Positions 12,304 to 23,561 of a stretch of 32,979 bases of DNA are shown here, piece after piece. The notes under the pieces are model-generated. The model searched no databases. It was not told the origin of the DNA and was given only the letters and a program-made list of their open reading frames with translations. The position numbers were made by a program, and so were the translations under genes. Location: contig NW_019773772.1 in assembly GCF_001039355.2 (NCBI RefSeq), positions 1 to 32,979 of the forward strand, given 5' to 3'. The first letter of the stretch is position 1; the number at the start of each line of letters is the position of its first letter. Source of the DNA: Lingula anatina. Taxonomy: Eukaryota; Brachiopoda; Lingulata; Lingulida; Lingulidae.

Positions 12304-13624
12304 CTTGATGATAATTAATTATTTGTATGTTTAAGCATTGCAAAATTTTTCTTTAAGAAATGGGTAGAGAAAAGGGGACAGTATCATGCTTATGCATCAT
12401 GAAAGGATGCTCAGTATTACACTTTCCCTAAAAAAAACTGATATTTAACAAAATTTCTGGGTGTAAACTGTATTTTCCTTTAACTGACCAACCTTTGGTC
12501 CTCCTTGTGTGATACTTGCCCTATCTATTAAAAACCTGGAAATATGCAAAAAAGTCCTTAACCCAGGCTTAAGCATAGATTTCAAATTCCACCATCATTT
12601 GGAGCTCTGACCTCCCTGTCTTGAAAGCAATTCAAAACTTTTTCAATATGGTAAACAGGTGGCAAGGTTTTATGGAGGCAATAAATTAGGTTACCTTATA
12701 TCGTTTAATAATGTCATGACTTTTTAAAATCTTACACCATGTCCCTTTAGTTAAGTATAACACCCCTTTCTGAAAAAGTGATACCCATCTTGCATCTGTC
12801 ATTCACTGTTCAAGCAATGATTGAGATATTTGCCAATTTTCAGTACTTAGGTATCCTTGCAAATAAATAGCTGTAAGGATTGCATGAAAACACGTAACCT
12901 GATAATAATTTGTTGATATATCTAAGGGGGGTTATTTCGTGTTGGATTCAAGGGACATATTCTGATGTTTTTTAAGTACTTGACTCACCTTCCAGGCTGT
13001 ACTTTCTGGTGTAATCATGCTTTCATGTTTTCACTCTCCTCCCAGGTAAATGTTAATAATGATGAAACGCTTTTGCAAAATTGATGAAGAGATAAATAAA
13101 ATGGCCATGCACCAGCTCAAAGGGAGGTTAGATAACTTGGATATGATATGTGAAAAATGATATTTTGCATGGCACAAGGGACTTTTATTCATTCGGGGAA
13201 ATTTCAGTTTTCATGACTTGAGTCTTTTTCTTTTTATGTATTATATATTGTATGCCTAGATCCAATCACCAAGAATTTAACAAAATGAAACTATGAATAT
13301 TTCTGTGGTTCATTGTGAATTAATAAAATGGTTCTCTGATCTCTTTTAGTGTAATTGAACCTGAATAAGCCAAACCACAGCTGCACGACTTGGCAGAAAG
13401 CCAAGTCTTTCAGTTGGAACATTAGTATTTAGTGTCAAAAACGGAAAGAAATGAAAAAATATTATTTTCATCTCAAAATTTGAGAAAACAAACAGTAAAA
13501 CATGATTATATTGGAGGTAATATTTTGTAAATATAACTGAAGTTTTTGGCTCTAAAAGGGATCATATGTAATCATTTTATTGTGCAAGATTATTTTAATG
13601 TGTTCGTGTTCATTGGTTTTATAG

Positions 13625-13690
13625 TGATTCCCACTACAGTCTTCAGTTTACATGATGAGGGATATCAGACCACCACCCCTCCACCCCTAG
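13625..13690 (+). CDS. AGRN-like: probable linker mini-exon (Thr/Pro-rich)
   Basis: A short open segment lies between the acceptor GGTTTTATAG|TGATTCC and the donor CCCTAG|GTATTT. It is 66 nt, phase 1 in and phase 1 out, and so compatible with the exons on both sides. Read with the preceding C it encodes LIPTTVFSLHDEGY then QTTTPPPL and the first base of the next codon (G|CT, Ala). A second usable acceptor, CCACTACAG at 13631-13639, would start the exon at 13640 in the same frame (51 nt). Thr/Pro-rich linkers between follistatin-like domains are plausible in agrin. The evidence is frame, splice sites and composition, with no domain homology. Confidence 0.5.
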
Positions 13691-15004
13691 GTATTTTTTT
13701 ATCATTTCACTAGCACAACTGTCACCTTTCCATTGAAATTTGTCACTGTGTGTGTTTCCACATTGAGGATTGCCATGCTCATGTTGTGATCTTGATAGGT
13801 ATTTGATTGGGGTGTCCCTTTTGTCACTATAACATGCATGAGTTCATCATCGTGTCATATTTTTGTTGCTTTATCACATTGTTACCATAACTAAACATTT
13901 TTGACACCTTATCACATTTATCCACATATCACATTTGTCACCATGTTATGTATTTGTCACTACATCATGTTTGTCACCATGTCATATTTTTGTCACTATG
14001 TCACATTTATCACAGTGTCTCATTTTTATAGAATGTCACATCTTTTGTCCTGACATATTTTTCCATGTCACATCTTCTTGCCACCAATCACATGTGGTAA
14101 CCTGGTATTTTAATAGCAAAGTGTGTCTTATCAAAATAGTGTAGGTCAATCTGTGACATTGGATTTGCTGTGTCTTAACATTATTGGTTAGTACAGGGCA
14201 ATAATCAACTTTTTGAACAAATTTCTAGGAGTAAATAAATTGTGTACAGTAGCAACTTTAGTAAGACCTTTTCAAACCGTGACTGTGACAGATATTTTTT
14301 TCCTCTAATAGGTATTTTCCCCAAATTTCATCATTGATCAAATGAAAGATGTGATCTTTCATGATTTCACATTTTTAAGTAGTCAGAACTAAATTCCACA
14401 AATATCCACCTCTATGGAGATGATGGAACCTGATGGAAAATATTATATTCAGCAGTGGGATTTCTGACAAAGACACAGTCACTGACAGTGATTATTTATT
14501 TAAAAGGTGGTTTCAGGCAAGGTGCACGGAAATAACTTTTTTGTTCTCTTTTCTTTTCTTTAGAGTTTCTCTAAAGTTTAAGAAAGTTGTTAGGCTATTA
14601 TGTGGCACAAGTTAGCAAACACCTAGCTACTGAGGAAATGATATGCCATATTATCTAAAATCTTTAAGCATAGCTATGTTTTATGAATTGGCAAAATATT
14701 TCAAATATTTTATGTTGTTTACTTAAAATTTGCAAAGGTAACTGGAGCATTTTACAAAGAAAAAAGTAGGAAATCCAGTGTGTTGCAACCTCATCTTTGC
14801 TTTGGATTTGTTAAATGCTGGAATCGAAAAATAAAACAGCATTATTTTATTCAATTTATTTTATATAAAATATATGTGATAATATGATATGTATTTTTTA
14901 CATTATAATTAATATGTTTGATAATATGATACATAATATTATGTTTAGTTATATGATATATATTTTGATCAGATATTTATTTTATAATGTCTTTTTTCTT
15001 ACAG
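13691..15004 (+). other. intron (1.3 kb, phase 1) with degenerate minisatellite
   Basis: Non-coding. About 13820-14090 is a degenerate tandem array of TTGTCACNATGTCACAT-like units. The remainder is AT-rich and ends in a T-rich tract with acceptor CTTACAG. Confidence 0.7.
13820..14090. repeat. degenerate TGTCAC-rich tandem array
   Basis: Blocks such as TTTGTCACTA, TGTCACCATG and ATGTCACAT recur every 15-25 bases with substitutions and indels. The open frame across it (starting near 13935) merely reflects the repeat. Confidence 0.6.
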
Positions 15005-15102
15005 CTGGTTGTGGTCCTAACCCGGAGTGTGAGTTTAATTCTATCTGTGTGGCCGACAGCAGGGGCAATGCCAAATGTTTGTGTCAGGAGGACTGTCAGC
15101 AG
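15005..15102 (+). CDS. AGRN-like: agrin-like exon: FOLN half of follistatin-like domain B
   Basis: The acceptor is TTTTTTCTTACAG and the donor is CAGCAG|GTCAGT. The exon is 98 nt, phase 1 in and phase 0 out. It encodes GCGPNPECEFNSICVADS then RGNAKCLCQEDCQQ, with the C...C....C....C.C...C order of a FOLN motif. The first codon is completed by the last base of the preceding exon (Pro if joined to 8765, Ala if the mini-exon ending at 13690 is used). The Kazal half follows after only 418 bases. Phase and cysteine spacing match domain A. Confidence 0.9.
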
Positions 15103-15520
15103 GTCAGTACAAGACATATTTCTAGTCAAATTGGGCCTCTGCTTCTTATTACATGGCGTGTCCCTAGTCAAATTGGGCCTCTACTTTTTATTAAATGGCA
15201 TGTATATTTCCTGAATGGAGGCTATTCAACTGGATAGCCACATACCCTGATGAAGATGCTCTGTTAGGGGCCACTCAGAATAGGTGTTCCAAGAACTAAC
15301 TGATCCGCTAACTAAATATGGCCAACCCCACTTCAAAAGCGATGCCACTGATTTCCGATAGTCTTCCCACCTCCAGACACATTATTAAGCAGATCAAATC
15401 TCAGCTAGTGGTTTAATTGCTAGGCCCCTGCAGCGAAGGCGTGTACTATATACTTGTACTATATATCAGCTGTACCAATTTAACTTCCATTCAAGCTTAC
15501 TTTCTTTAATTTTTTTACAG
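15103..15520 (+). other. intron (418 bp, phase 0)
   Basis: Non-coding. Directly after the donor there is a 42-bp tandem duplication (15120-15203). The region 15266-15426 has weak inverted ends (TTAGGGGCC against GGCCCCT) and an ACTAAATATGG block resembling the foldback family at 5429 and 19144, possibly a very degraded copy. Confidence 0.7.
15120..15203. repeat. 42-bp imperfect tandem duplication
   Basis: CTAGTCAAATTGGGCCTCT occurs at 15122 and again at 15164, and the similarity runs on through TTATTA.ATGG. The repeat explains the extra length of the open frame beyond the exon. Confidence 0.9.
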
Positions 15521-15635
15521 ACTACCAACAAAGTATGTGGCACAGACGGCATAACTTACAACAATGAGTGTGAACTTCAGTTGGAATCTTGTCGAAAGAG
15601 GACACCAATACATGTCCGTAGGCAGGGCGCATGTG
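15521..15635 (+). CDS. AGRN-like: agrin-like exon: Kazal half of follistatin-like domain B
   Basis: The acceptor is TTTAATTTTTTTACAG and the donor is TGTG|GTAAGT. The exon is 115 nt, phase 0 in and phase 1 out. It translates to TTNKVCGTDGITYNNECELQ then LESCRKRTPIHVRRQGACG. It contains the canonical Kazal core VCGTDGxTYxNxCEL and ends in the closing cysteine. It pairs with the FOLN exon at 15005-15102. The split of FOLN and Kazal by a phase-0 intron is the same as in domain A, which suggests that A and B are related by duplication of an exon pair or keep an ancestral layout. Confidence 0.92.
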
Positions 15636-16261
15636 GTAAGTTCTCACCATAATTTTTGCACCATTTCCAATTGCTCATTGTTGTGTATTTTAACAAATTT
15701 TTAAGCATTTTACAGAAGCATGTGTGTAATGGGGACTGATGACCATGTGTATATGGCATTTCACATTCTTATTGGTAGTTTCTTTTTTTTACATAAAAAA
15801 GTGTTGAAATTGAAAGTTGGCAGTCAATCTCTGCCTGTAGGTTCTTTTTCATGTCCATTGGTTGTTTCTGTATGGAATAAGTGACAAAATTTGCTTGTGA
15901 ATGTGTAACACATATGAAAGTTATATATCATGACAATACAATGACATTTTGTTTATTGGAGGTGCATATTGATAATTATTGTACAAGACATATAAGAATA
16001 AATGCATCATCATTTTGTTTAATTTGCTTGGATGGAATCAATTTGACCAACCCAATAGTAGTAGTAGTAGATATAGTATTTGTCGATATGATATATGTGT
16101 TGCTGTTTGTTGCGTTGAATAGTTGTAAAACGAAGTTTGGTATTGTATGTTTTGTTAGATATTGCATTTATTTTGGTAGATTAGAAATAATGCATCATGT
16201 TGTGATGTTCACGGGAATCAATGGAAGACTGTCACAGTGCTGTCTTTTCAGAAAAACACTT

Positions 16262-16347
16262 TTAATGTGCTGATTTTTTAAAATGTTTTTTTTTTCCATA
16301 AATTAATGTGCTGATTTTTTAAAATGTTTTTTTTTTTTTTCATAAAT
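16262..16347. repeat. 41-bp tandem duplication with T-run
   Basis: TTAATGTGCTGATTTTTTAA followed by AATG and a T-run occurs at 16262 and again at 16303. The copies differ mainly in T-run length. Confidence 0.9.
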
Positions 16348-16891
16348 TCAAATCAGTTTGAACAGTTTCAAGCCAATCCATCCTAACACCACCTTTTTAA
16401 CATTGTTGTTTTTAACACAGTTCAGTTAAACAGAAGTCTCATATTAGTCTAAAAACAATTATTACCAAATTATTCATCTTGCGCTCCCAGAAACTAGTGA
16501 AGGAATGATAGGTAACTTAATATGCTTTGTATTGATGTATGTCATATTCAGGTATGCCAGCAAAATTGTTCATAGAAATGTGTTTGTCTTTTGGCCTGAC
16601 AACAGAAGAATTATGGTGCATTCACAATAAAGCTATTGTACTAGGCACTTCAAACTTACTCCGTGGGGACTCTTGCTGAATACAATCAGATTAAAAGTAT
16701 TACACCTTTACCTGGCAATGTAGTAGAATACAGAAAAGGTGATCATTATACATATGTTCAGACAAGAGGCAGCATGTTAATCTGTCAATTTGATGTCAAT
16801 TTTGATTGCATTCAGAAACAGTCCCTGCAGAGTTAGTTTGATCTAACTATTCTGATAGTTTCATTGTAAGTACACACTTATATATGAATAA

Positions 16892-17060
16892 CAGGGGCGG
16901 ATCCAGAGATATTTTGTGACAGGCTTCAGAATTATCTTTATTGATCCACTTTCCACTTTTGACAGTCTTCCGACAGAAAAAAATTAGATACCCGTCATTG
17001 TAAACTTGAAAATCTGACCGTCTTCCAGAAGACCCAGAAGTCGGCCTAAATCCACCTCTG
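16892..17060 (+). mobile_element. CAGGGGCGGAT MITE, copy 1 (degraded end)
   Basis: The element starts CAGGGGCGGATCCAGAGA and ends in a degenerate CCACCTCTG. It shares its full length (about 169 bp) with copies 2 and 3, including the inner blocks TTATTGATCCA, CTTCCGACAGAAAAA and AACTTGAAAATCTGACCG. No clear target duplication remains for this copy. Confidence 0.8.
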
Positions 17061-17541
17061 AAAAAGAACCAAAAGAACCAAAAGAATATTTAGAATACAC
17101 AGGAATGGACAGCGTTGGCAAACTTGTATGTGTGCATGGGTGTATGTGTGTGTGTGTATATGTGTATGTGTTATGTTCACTTTATTTATGTGATTTTATT
17201 TCATTTTCATTCACAGAATAATTTAGAAATGGTTTATGACTGTTAGTTTAGGGGATTGACCAGCACACTAGAATCAAGGAAAAATTAATTTTTTACTGTT
17301 TCAGTAGGAATCTCCTTGTTAAGAGTTGAGATTTTTTTAACAAATAAAAATATTAAATTGGACAGACAAATGAGAAGACAATGAATCACAAACTATAGGC
17401 ACAACTTTTGTTTGTGAAATTTTATCTATAATTTTTTGTGGTCTAGCTATGTGTGCAAATTTTCATTTAAAATTGGGTTGCATGCGTTGGGTTTACTTTG
17501 ACCTAAACATCAAATAATAGAGCAGTTTGGGGGTTTCACTT

Positions 17542-17580
17542 ATGCATATTTTGATTTAAACAATGCATATTTTGATTTAA
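17542..17580. repeat. 21-bp tandem repeat
   Basis: ATGCATATTTTGATTTAAA occurs twice with a spacing of 21. Confidence 0.9.
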
Positions 17581-18028
17581 AGCATGTAGCATGCTGCAAT
17601 TGACCGCTGTTAAGAGCATGCTTTTTTTTTTAAGTAGGACGCAGGGTTTCTAGCCTACCTGAGATCTGGGGTAAAACCTCAAAAATTACATCCCCCTTTC
17701 TCAGTCAGGGACTTCCAGAAAGTTTTTCAAATCAGAAAAGAATCAGCGAATTTTTGTTTGGTCAGACTTTCTCGGCTTTTGACCATACCAAACAATGATT
17801 GTTTACTTCTGAGGGCCTACAATAGCTGTGTATTGAAGATGTTTAAAGCAAGAAATAGGTCTAAATCTTGATTTTAAATTATTCACTCCCATCAGGGTCA
17901 TATCAGAGAAAGATCGGGAGCTTTGTCTCGGTAAAATGTTTGGAACCCTGGGAAAGGGATGTTGTACGCATTATTGTTCATATATTATTGATGTTGTACT
18001 TAGTGGTTGAAGATCTGGCTAGCTCGAA

Positions 18029-18031
<3 letters not shown>

Positions 18032-18065
<34 letters not shown>
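18032..18065. repeat. (TC)n microsatellite
   Basis: About 17 TC dinucleotides; it also generates an artefactual Leu/Ser open frame. Confidence 0.95.
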
Positions 18066-18069
<4 letters not shown>

Positions 18070-19143
18070 TTCAACTGGATATTTATAATTCTATTGTGTT
18101 GCATGAAATGTATGTATGTATGATTATATATGATTATGACATCCACACCCAGAAAGACTAACTGGGTAATTCAATTGTAATGCTTTGAGTTACATTACAT
18201 CAAAGTAAACATAAAATTTGTAAACTGGAGTATTTTATTATGTAAGGATTATTTTGTTGTGTTTGTGGATGCTGGGAAGATGATACACCGTCATTTTATA
18301 TCTCATAAGTTGCCAAAAAAAAATTATAATAATTTATATCCTTTTTGATTCAACCTCTTACAATTGATCCCCAAACCTTCAGAATACATGTGTTTTTTCC
18401 TCTTATATTTTTTTAATCTTGCTCATTTGATTTGCTTACTTTATCTACTGGCATGCATGATTCACATTTCAATTGTCTTTTATTTATTTTTTCAAAATTG
18501 AATAAAATGAATGAATGAAATGTGAGTAAAATACTTGAAATTTCAATATATTTTCTGTAATTCATGTCAGAAGGGCTTAATGACATTTTAATAATATGTT
18601 TCTTCTCCATTTTATTTTATTCTGTCATTTAAGTTACCATTGCTTACATGTATTTCATATTTTACTTTCTGAATTTTATCATCTCAGTTATTATAATTTA
18701 GGATTTTGTGGGCAGTATCAAGTTTATTTATGATTGAAAAGAAATATGTTTATTGTTATGTGCTGTAACCAACTGGTACTGAAAAAGTTGTCATGTTTTC
18801 AGCTCTTATCTTTGTTCAGATTATAATTCCTCTGACATGCCCCATAGTTTACACATACAGCATGAGAAAAGCCTTACTCAGCATAATAAATAATTATTAT
18901 ATTTAGAACCCTGGTGCTCCTCCAAACCATATAAACATGAACTGGAAATTGTCCATTTTGTCAATGGACAATGAAATTGCTTGTTATTTGATTTCAAAAG
19001 GTGTATTTAGAGTCAATTTAAGTAGGTCCATCTTAAGTCAACCCATCTTAGCCACTTGATTTAGTGTATTGCTTTATCATAGACAGCTAACTTGATCTAA
19101 TTGTAAGTAAGCTGTGGATGGTTCCTAGCAATGGGCATATATG

Positions 19144-19383
19144 GGACCATCCAGATCGAGAAGAGCCGAGTGCTAGCTAGGCCACGAACTAAATATAGGG
19201 GACCTACATGAAAGGAAGTAATTAAATCTCGGCTCAATTCAACCGGTGGAGAATCGACGTGTGGGGAGGCGTGTGAGCGGCAGAGAGACCATTACAGGAT
19301 TAAGCAGTCTTCCTTTCATGTAGGTCCGCCATATTTAGGTTGCGGCCTTGCTAGCACTCAGCTCTTCTCGATCTGAATGGTCC
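19144..19383. mobile_element. foldback MITE (240 bp, long terminal inverted repeats)
   Basis: The left end GGACCATCCAGATCGAGAAG and the reverse complement of the right end GGACCATTCAGATCGAGAAG are nearly identical. Pairing continues for about 75 bases through GAG.GCTAGC, CTAAATAT and GACCTACATGAAAGGAAG. The middle is unpaired. TTA follows on the right; the left flank (ATG) has diverged. A related truncated copy lies at 5429-5576. It looks like a PIF/Harbinger-type non-autonomous element, an assignment based on ends and flank only. Confidence 0.8.
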
Positions 19384-19987
19384 TTATGACATAAACAAGA
19401 GAAGAGAAGGAATGTATTTGCTGTGAATCACATGGAGGCAGCACACACTCCCTGTATTTTCTGGTTTTCTTATATTTGTAAACTGGACAATTTCTGGTTG
19501 AAGTTTGTATGGTTGCTTTGTCGTCAACTTTCTGGAAATTAATTTTTACGGGATTTCCAATGTCAGACCATTGTTATTAACCAATTTCATATAATTATCA
19601 CATTGTTTGGATGTGGAAAGCTGCATATATTGTTTTCAACACTGAATGCAGTTTTCACCAAGGTTCACTGAAGTAGTATTGAAATACTTTCGCCTATGTA
19701 CTTTCATATGCATCCCACTCTGTCACAACCAAGCACACTCAACTGTCACATCTAACACACTGCCACACCTTGCATCTTACAATGATCTGATCCTATGTCT
19801 TTTCACTACCATATCTTGCTAGTTTTACTGAATGGAATGAAAGGAATTAGCTTTTATGATTCTTCATCTTTTCACAACCAAATCTTGCTCATTTTATTTA
19901 CTGGAATGAATGGCAATGATGAGAAAACTAAGAGGTGTTGTGAAACTTTTATTTCTTTCTTGTCGCTTTCTCTCTTTGTCCATGCAG

Positions 19988-20131
19988 CCGCCGATGTCTC
20001 ACCTTCTGCATCTAATCTGACCTCTACCGTCACCTCTCGTCCATCGATACAGCCAGGGGATTTAAAGAATCCACAACTGACTGACTTTATCCCAAGAACA
20101 ATTTACAATGTTTGGCGGTTATTGGAGAAAA
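19988..20131 (+). CDS. AGRN-like: probable linker exon (Ser/Thr-rich)
   Basis: A strong pyrimidine tract (TCGCTTTCTCTCTTTGTCC, ending ATGCAG) precedes an open segment that ends at GAGAAAA|GTAATA. The exon is 144 nt, phase 1 in and phase 1 out, so it joins both neighbours in frame. It encodes AADVSPSASNLTSTVTSRPS then IQPGDLKNPQLTDFIPRT and IYNVWRLLEK. The first half is Ser/Thr-rich with an N-L-T sequon, as in O-glycosylated linkers. The second half has no recognised motif. The donor is weaker than the others in this gene. It may be a cassette exon, because its removal keeps the frame. Confidence 0.55.
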
Positions 20132-21361
20132 GTAATATAATCTTTTGATTATAGTACCTACCATAGATGCCTTTAGTTATTCTTGAATGTTTTTATCACT
20201 TAGTCCAACCCCCGCAAAGTATTACGAGTTGCTTGCTTTGTGTGATGAAGTCTAAGTGAGAAAAGTGAAGTGACATTAGGTGCCAAAATGTTTACCTTTT
20301 TTGTGGGTAAAAATTTTAGTTGACACATGATTATCATGCAAGATGTTTGTGATGTCTATGGGGCTAGAAGTGAAGTGAATTTTTATCAGTATTGAAGTAA
20401 AAGCTCAATTTTTTGTTGGTGAAAAATATCTTTTGATTAATTATGGCACTGTCTTTTTTGTCTGATTATACTTTTTAAATAAAGATTAAGAACAAACAAA
20501 CTAGCAAATGAATATCAAAACTATTCATAATTCTTCAGACGATCATTTGTCAGAAAGATTTCGAAAAAAAAAAAAAAACAGTATAAGGATAGCCAAAATT
20601 TTGGATTTAAACCCAGAATGAGACATCTTTTTTCAAGTTTAAAGAGAAAATAATTATTCCATAAATACTAGCCTTCTGGTAGCATGAGCAGTAAATTTTC
20701 TCCTTTTTAAGAAAGCATTAGAACATTATTTATCTAAGATCGGTGCAATTTTATCGCTATATTATATAAACACTGCGTTTTATTTTGTCGTGTGTTATGC
20801 CATTGCTTATGAGCTATTTCTGGAAGCTGCAAAATAATTGGCACCTATTTGTCTCAATTTTTAAGTGGCTTGAAATGTTCTGACTGAAAATTCTTGACTT
20901 CTGTTATACCAAGATATTAGCTGTTCTCTCCTCATAATGATGTCTCAATGTTAAGAGTAAAACATGCAAGATTGTTAGCTGCATGTTCTTATTATATACC
21001 TGCTTGAAAATCAAGTAATTTTCTTATACTCTGTTTACATGGTCAATAATCTAAACAAATGTCTTCCAGTCATTGTTTTAACCATCTATATTTCTTGAAA
21101 TCTTTGTCCAAATTATGATATAATGCATAAGTTTATTCAAACTGTAAGGAGGCAGGCATTGTGGAAACTGCTAAACATTTTGATAATTCGAATGTGAGGC
21201 ATTTTCAACTGCAATGCAGCCAAACAGGTCTGTAGGCCGTAGAAGTAACCTTTGTCTTCTAACATTTTGCAAACTGAGACCGTGCTATTGCAGTTTTATT
21301 CACTCTGGACCTTGAACTTGTATCTTTATTGATAGACTTAATACTACTAAGCTTAATACTG

Positions 21362-21419
21362 CCCTTACGAAAAAGTCCTATAGGATCCTATAAGATCCTA
21401 TAGGACTTTTTCGTAAGGG
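21362..21419. repeat. perfect inverted repeat, 26-bp arms, 6-nt loop
   Basis: The arm 21362-21387 (CCCTTACGAAAAAGTCC..., ending GGATC) is the exact reverse complement of 21394-21419, with CTATAA between. The inner part is itself built of CCTATAGGATC units. I infer an ultra-short foldback element, since it has almost no internal sequence. No clear target duplication. Confidence 0.9.
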
Positions 21420-22012
21420 TGTTCATGATATATAACTTCTCTTTAATGGACCTTTCATGATGTTCAACACTTACCATGTAAACTGGGCATAAATTGCACA
21501 CCCTTTCTTTTCTTTGTTCAAACCTTTTTCCTTTACTACATTTTGTCAGTGTACTTATTGTGAAGTCTAACATTTCTTGGCTCTACTCTACATGTGGATG
21601 ATTATTCTGATTTTACAGTTGGAAGTACAACATATTCAATTTACTGACACAGGTTGCCAAAGATATCATTATTGAAATTATTAGGTGCTTTACGTCATGT
21701 ATATATATATGTATAAAATGTTTAATTTGTCCCAACAGAAAGATGGCTGTTGACCAAAAATGCAAATAATACAGATAGAACTGTATATTTGGCAAACCTG
21801 ACTCTCTGTTTATTCAGATGCATAGTTGCACAGCTTTGAAAATGTGTTAGTTGTGACAGTGATTGTGATGTGATGTGACATGGTGTTCAGTGAAGGCAGA
21901 TCATTGTCCTTTCATGTGGTCAGGAAGTGGATTGTGATGTCATTGTTTTTGATATGCAAAATGTGATCAGAATATTGGATATGAATATGAATGTCATATG
22001 ACCATTTTTACC

Positions 22013-22169
22013 TATGCCAAGGAGGTTATATTTCACCTCTGTCTGTCTGTTGGTTTGTTACCATTGCAAAATAGGGCCAATGACCTTGGCCTCATGCGAT
22101 GGATGCACTCTCCAATATCAGTACAGGATCCTTGGTGTTGGTCTGCGCTCTTTGGGTGCTTTTCTAGTT
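22013..22169. repeat. old dispersed repeat (AAGGAGGTTAT ... TTTTCTAGTT type)
   Basis: The segment starts ATGCCAAGGAGGTTAT, continues with GTCTGTCTGTTGG and ends GCGCTCTTTGGGTGCTTTTC then TAGTT. From memory, similar end motifs recur as interspersed repeats in several marine animal genomes. The class is not determined. Confidence 0.4.
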
Positions 22170-23394
22170 AATTACTAGATAAAAATTTATTGTGATATCG
22201 TTTATATGAATGCAACACAATATGAATGTTTCCTGAGTGTTATGTCACGGTTTTATTATGTTTCCTTTGTGATGTCATAGCCATATCATGTGATCCGGGT
22301 TTGACTCATGATGCCTCTTTTTTCGTGTGAACAAAAAGGGAGTTATGATGTCATTATGTCATGTGATCAATACAAGACTTTTGATGTCGCTTTAAATTTG
22401 ACCTTCAAAGAACTTGTTTTACCGCATGCAATATATGTATGTTCAGTTTTTTTTTTTTTTAAGGAATGTGCTTACATTTTATTGATTACATAAAGAGCAT
22501 TGATGGCATGATGATTTTTAATGAAGAACAAAAAATGAAGAATTGCCCTATCATTTGTTTCTATATGCATGATGCCTTCATTCAATTTAAGAACTTAAAG
22601 AACTGCATATTAATATATTTCCAGCAATAATTAAAACATACCAAAGCAAGCTTGTTCTGCATTTTGAACATTCTACATAAGTGAATGTATGTTATGAATC
22701 TGAATTTTAGATACAGAAATGAACATTTTTGCACAGGAAAAAATGACAATATTTCATACTATATGAATAGGGGGATTTATTCCCAAATAAGAGTCCTATG
22801 GTATTTAATATGCAAAAAATATTAGAAATTACAACAGTTAAAGAGACTGCATTTTGACATTTTAATTTGATCATTGCCATACCATACATGTTGTTTTGGA
22901 TTTTCTGCTTAGTTTCAAATTGGGCTATCATTTATTTTCCATTGGATTTGCATGATTTTTTCCATTCCATTGTAAATGCCTGAATCCCCTACAGAATAGA
23001 TGTTCTTAGCCTGTTTCGTATTTAGGCAGATCATGTTGACAAAAATATAAATTAATATCAATATAGACAAATATTAATATGGATAAACAAATGGAAGTAT
23101 TTGATCTTGAACATTATTTTCTGTTTGCACATGGAAAAAGATATTAATAACCATTTTTTATTTTAAGAAAGAAAATATGGAAAATATAAAGTGATTACTT
23201 ATAAAGTCATCAATTTGAGAACAAAGAATTGACATTTTTTATCTTTTTTCTCTCCAATTACTTCACTGATGTTCCAAACTGAAAGCAGATTCAGGTTTGT
23301 TAGATGATTGTATTGTAGAAAAGTGTTTCAAAGTGTTGTTGTGTTTTGTGTTTTCAAATGTTCTTACCACGAACTACAGTTTTACAAACAATAT

Positions 23395-23561
23395 CAGGGG
23401 AGGATCCAGAGATATTTTCTGACAGGTTTCCGAATTATCTTTATTGATCCATGTTCCACTTTTGACCGTCTTCCGACAGAAAAAATAGATATCTGTCAAT
23501 GTAAACTTGAAAATCTGACCGTCTTCTGGAAGACCCAGAAGACGGCCTAAATCTGCCCCTG
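23395..23561 (+). mobile_element. CAGGGGCGGAT MITE, copy 2 with AATAT target duplication
   Basis: The element begins CAGGGGAGGATCCAGAGA, ends ATCTGCCCCTG and is 167 bp. It is flanked by AATAT on both sides (23390-23394 and 23562-23566). Near the right end CCGTCTTCTGG pairs with CCAGAAGACGG around a 5-nt loop, an internal hairpin. The termini resemble hAT ends but the duplication is 5 bp rather than 8. Confidence 0.85.

Larger units (their letters stand above)
8766..13624 (+). other. intron (4.9 kb, phase 1)
   Basis: Non-coding. It contains a palindromic GCAAATTTGC-type repeat patch (9005-9178), (CT)n(CA)n at 9809-9858, (AT)n at 10208-10274, a (GA)-rich tract at about 10758-10800, and a coding-like but unrecognised stretch at 11750-12303. 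The open frames printed by the (AT)n tract on both strands (YIYIYI...) are artefacts. Confidence 0.7.
15636..19987 (+). other. intron (4.4 kb, phase 1) with MITEs
   Basis: Non-coding. It holds a 41-bp tandem duplication with T-runs (16262-16347), a CAGGGG-type MITE (16892-17060), a TG-rich tract at about 17145-17171, a 21-bp tandem repeat (17542-17580), (TC)n at 18032-18065, and a 240-bp foldback element (19144-19383). No further module coding was recognised up to the strong pyrimidine tract at about 19950-19987. Confidence 0.7.

Noticed and set aside
15266-15426. Possible further foldback element
   Set aside because: Only short end similarity (TTAGGGGCC against GGCCCCT) and one ACTAAATATGG block; too weak to call.
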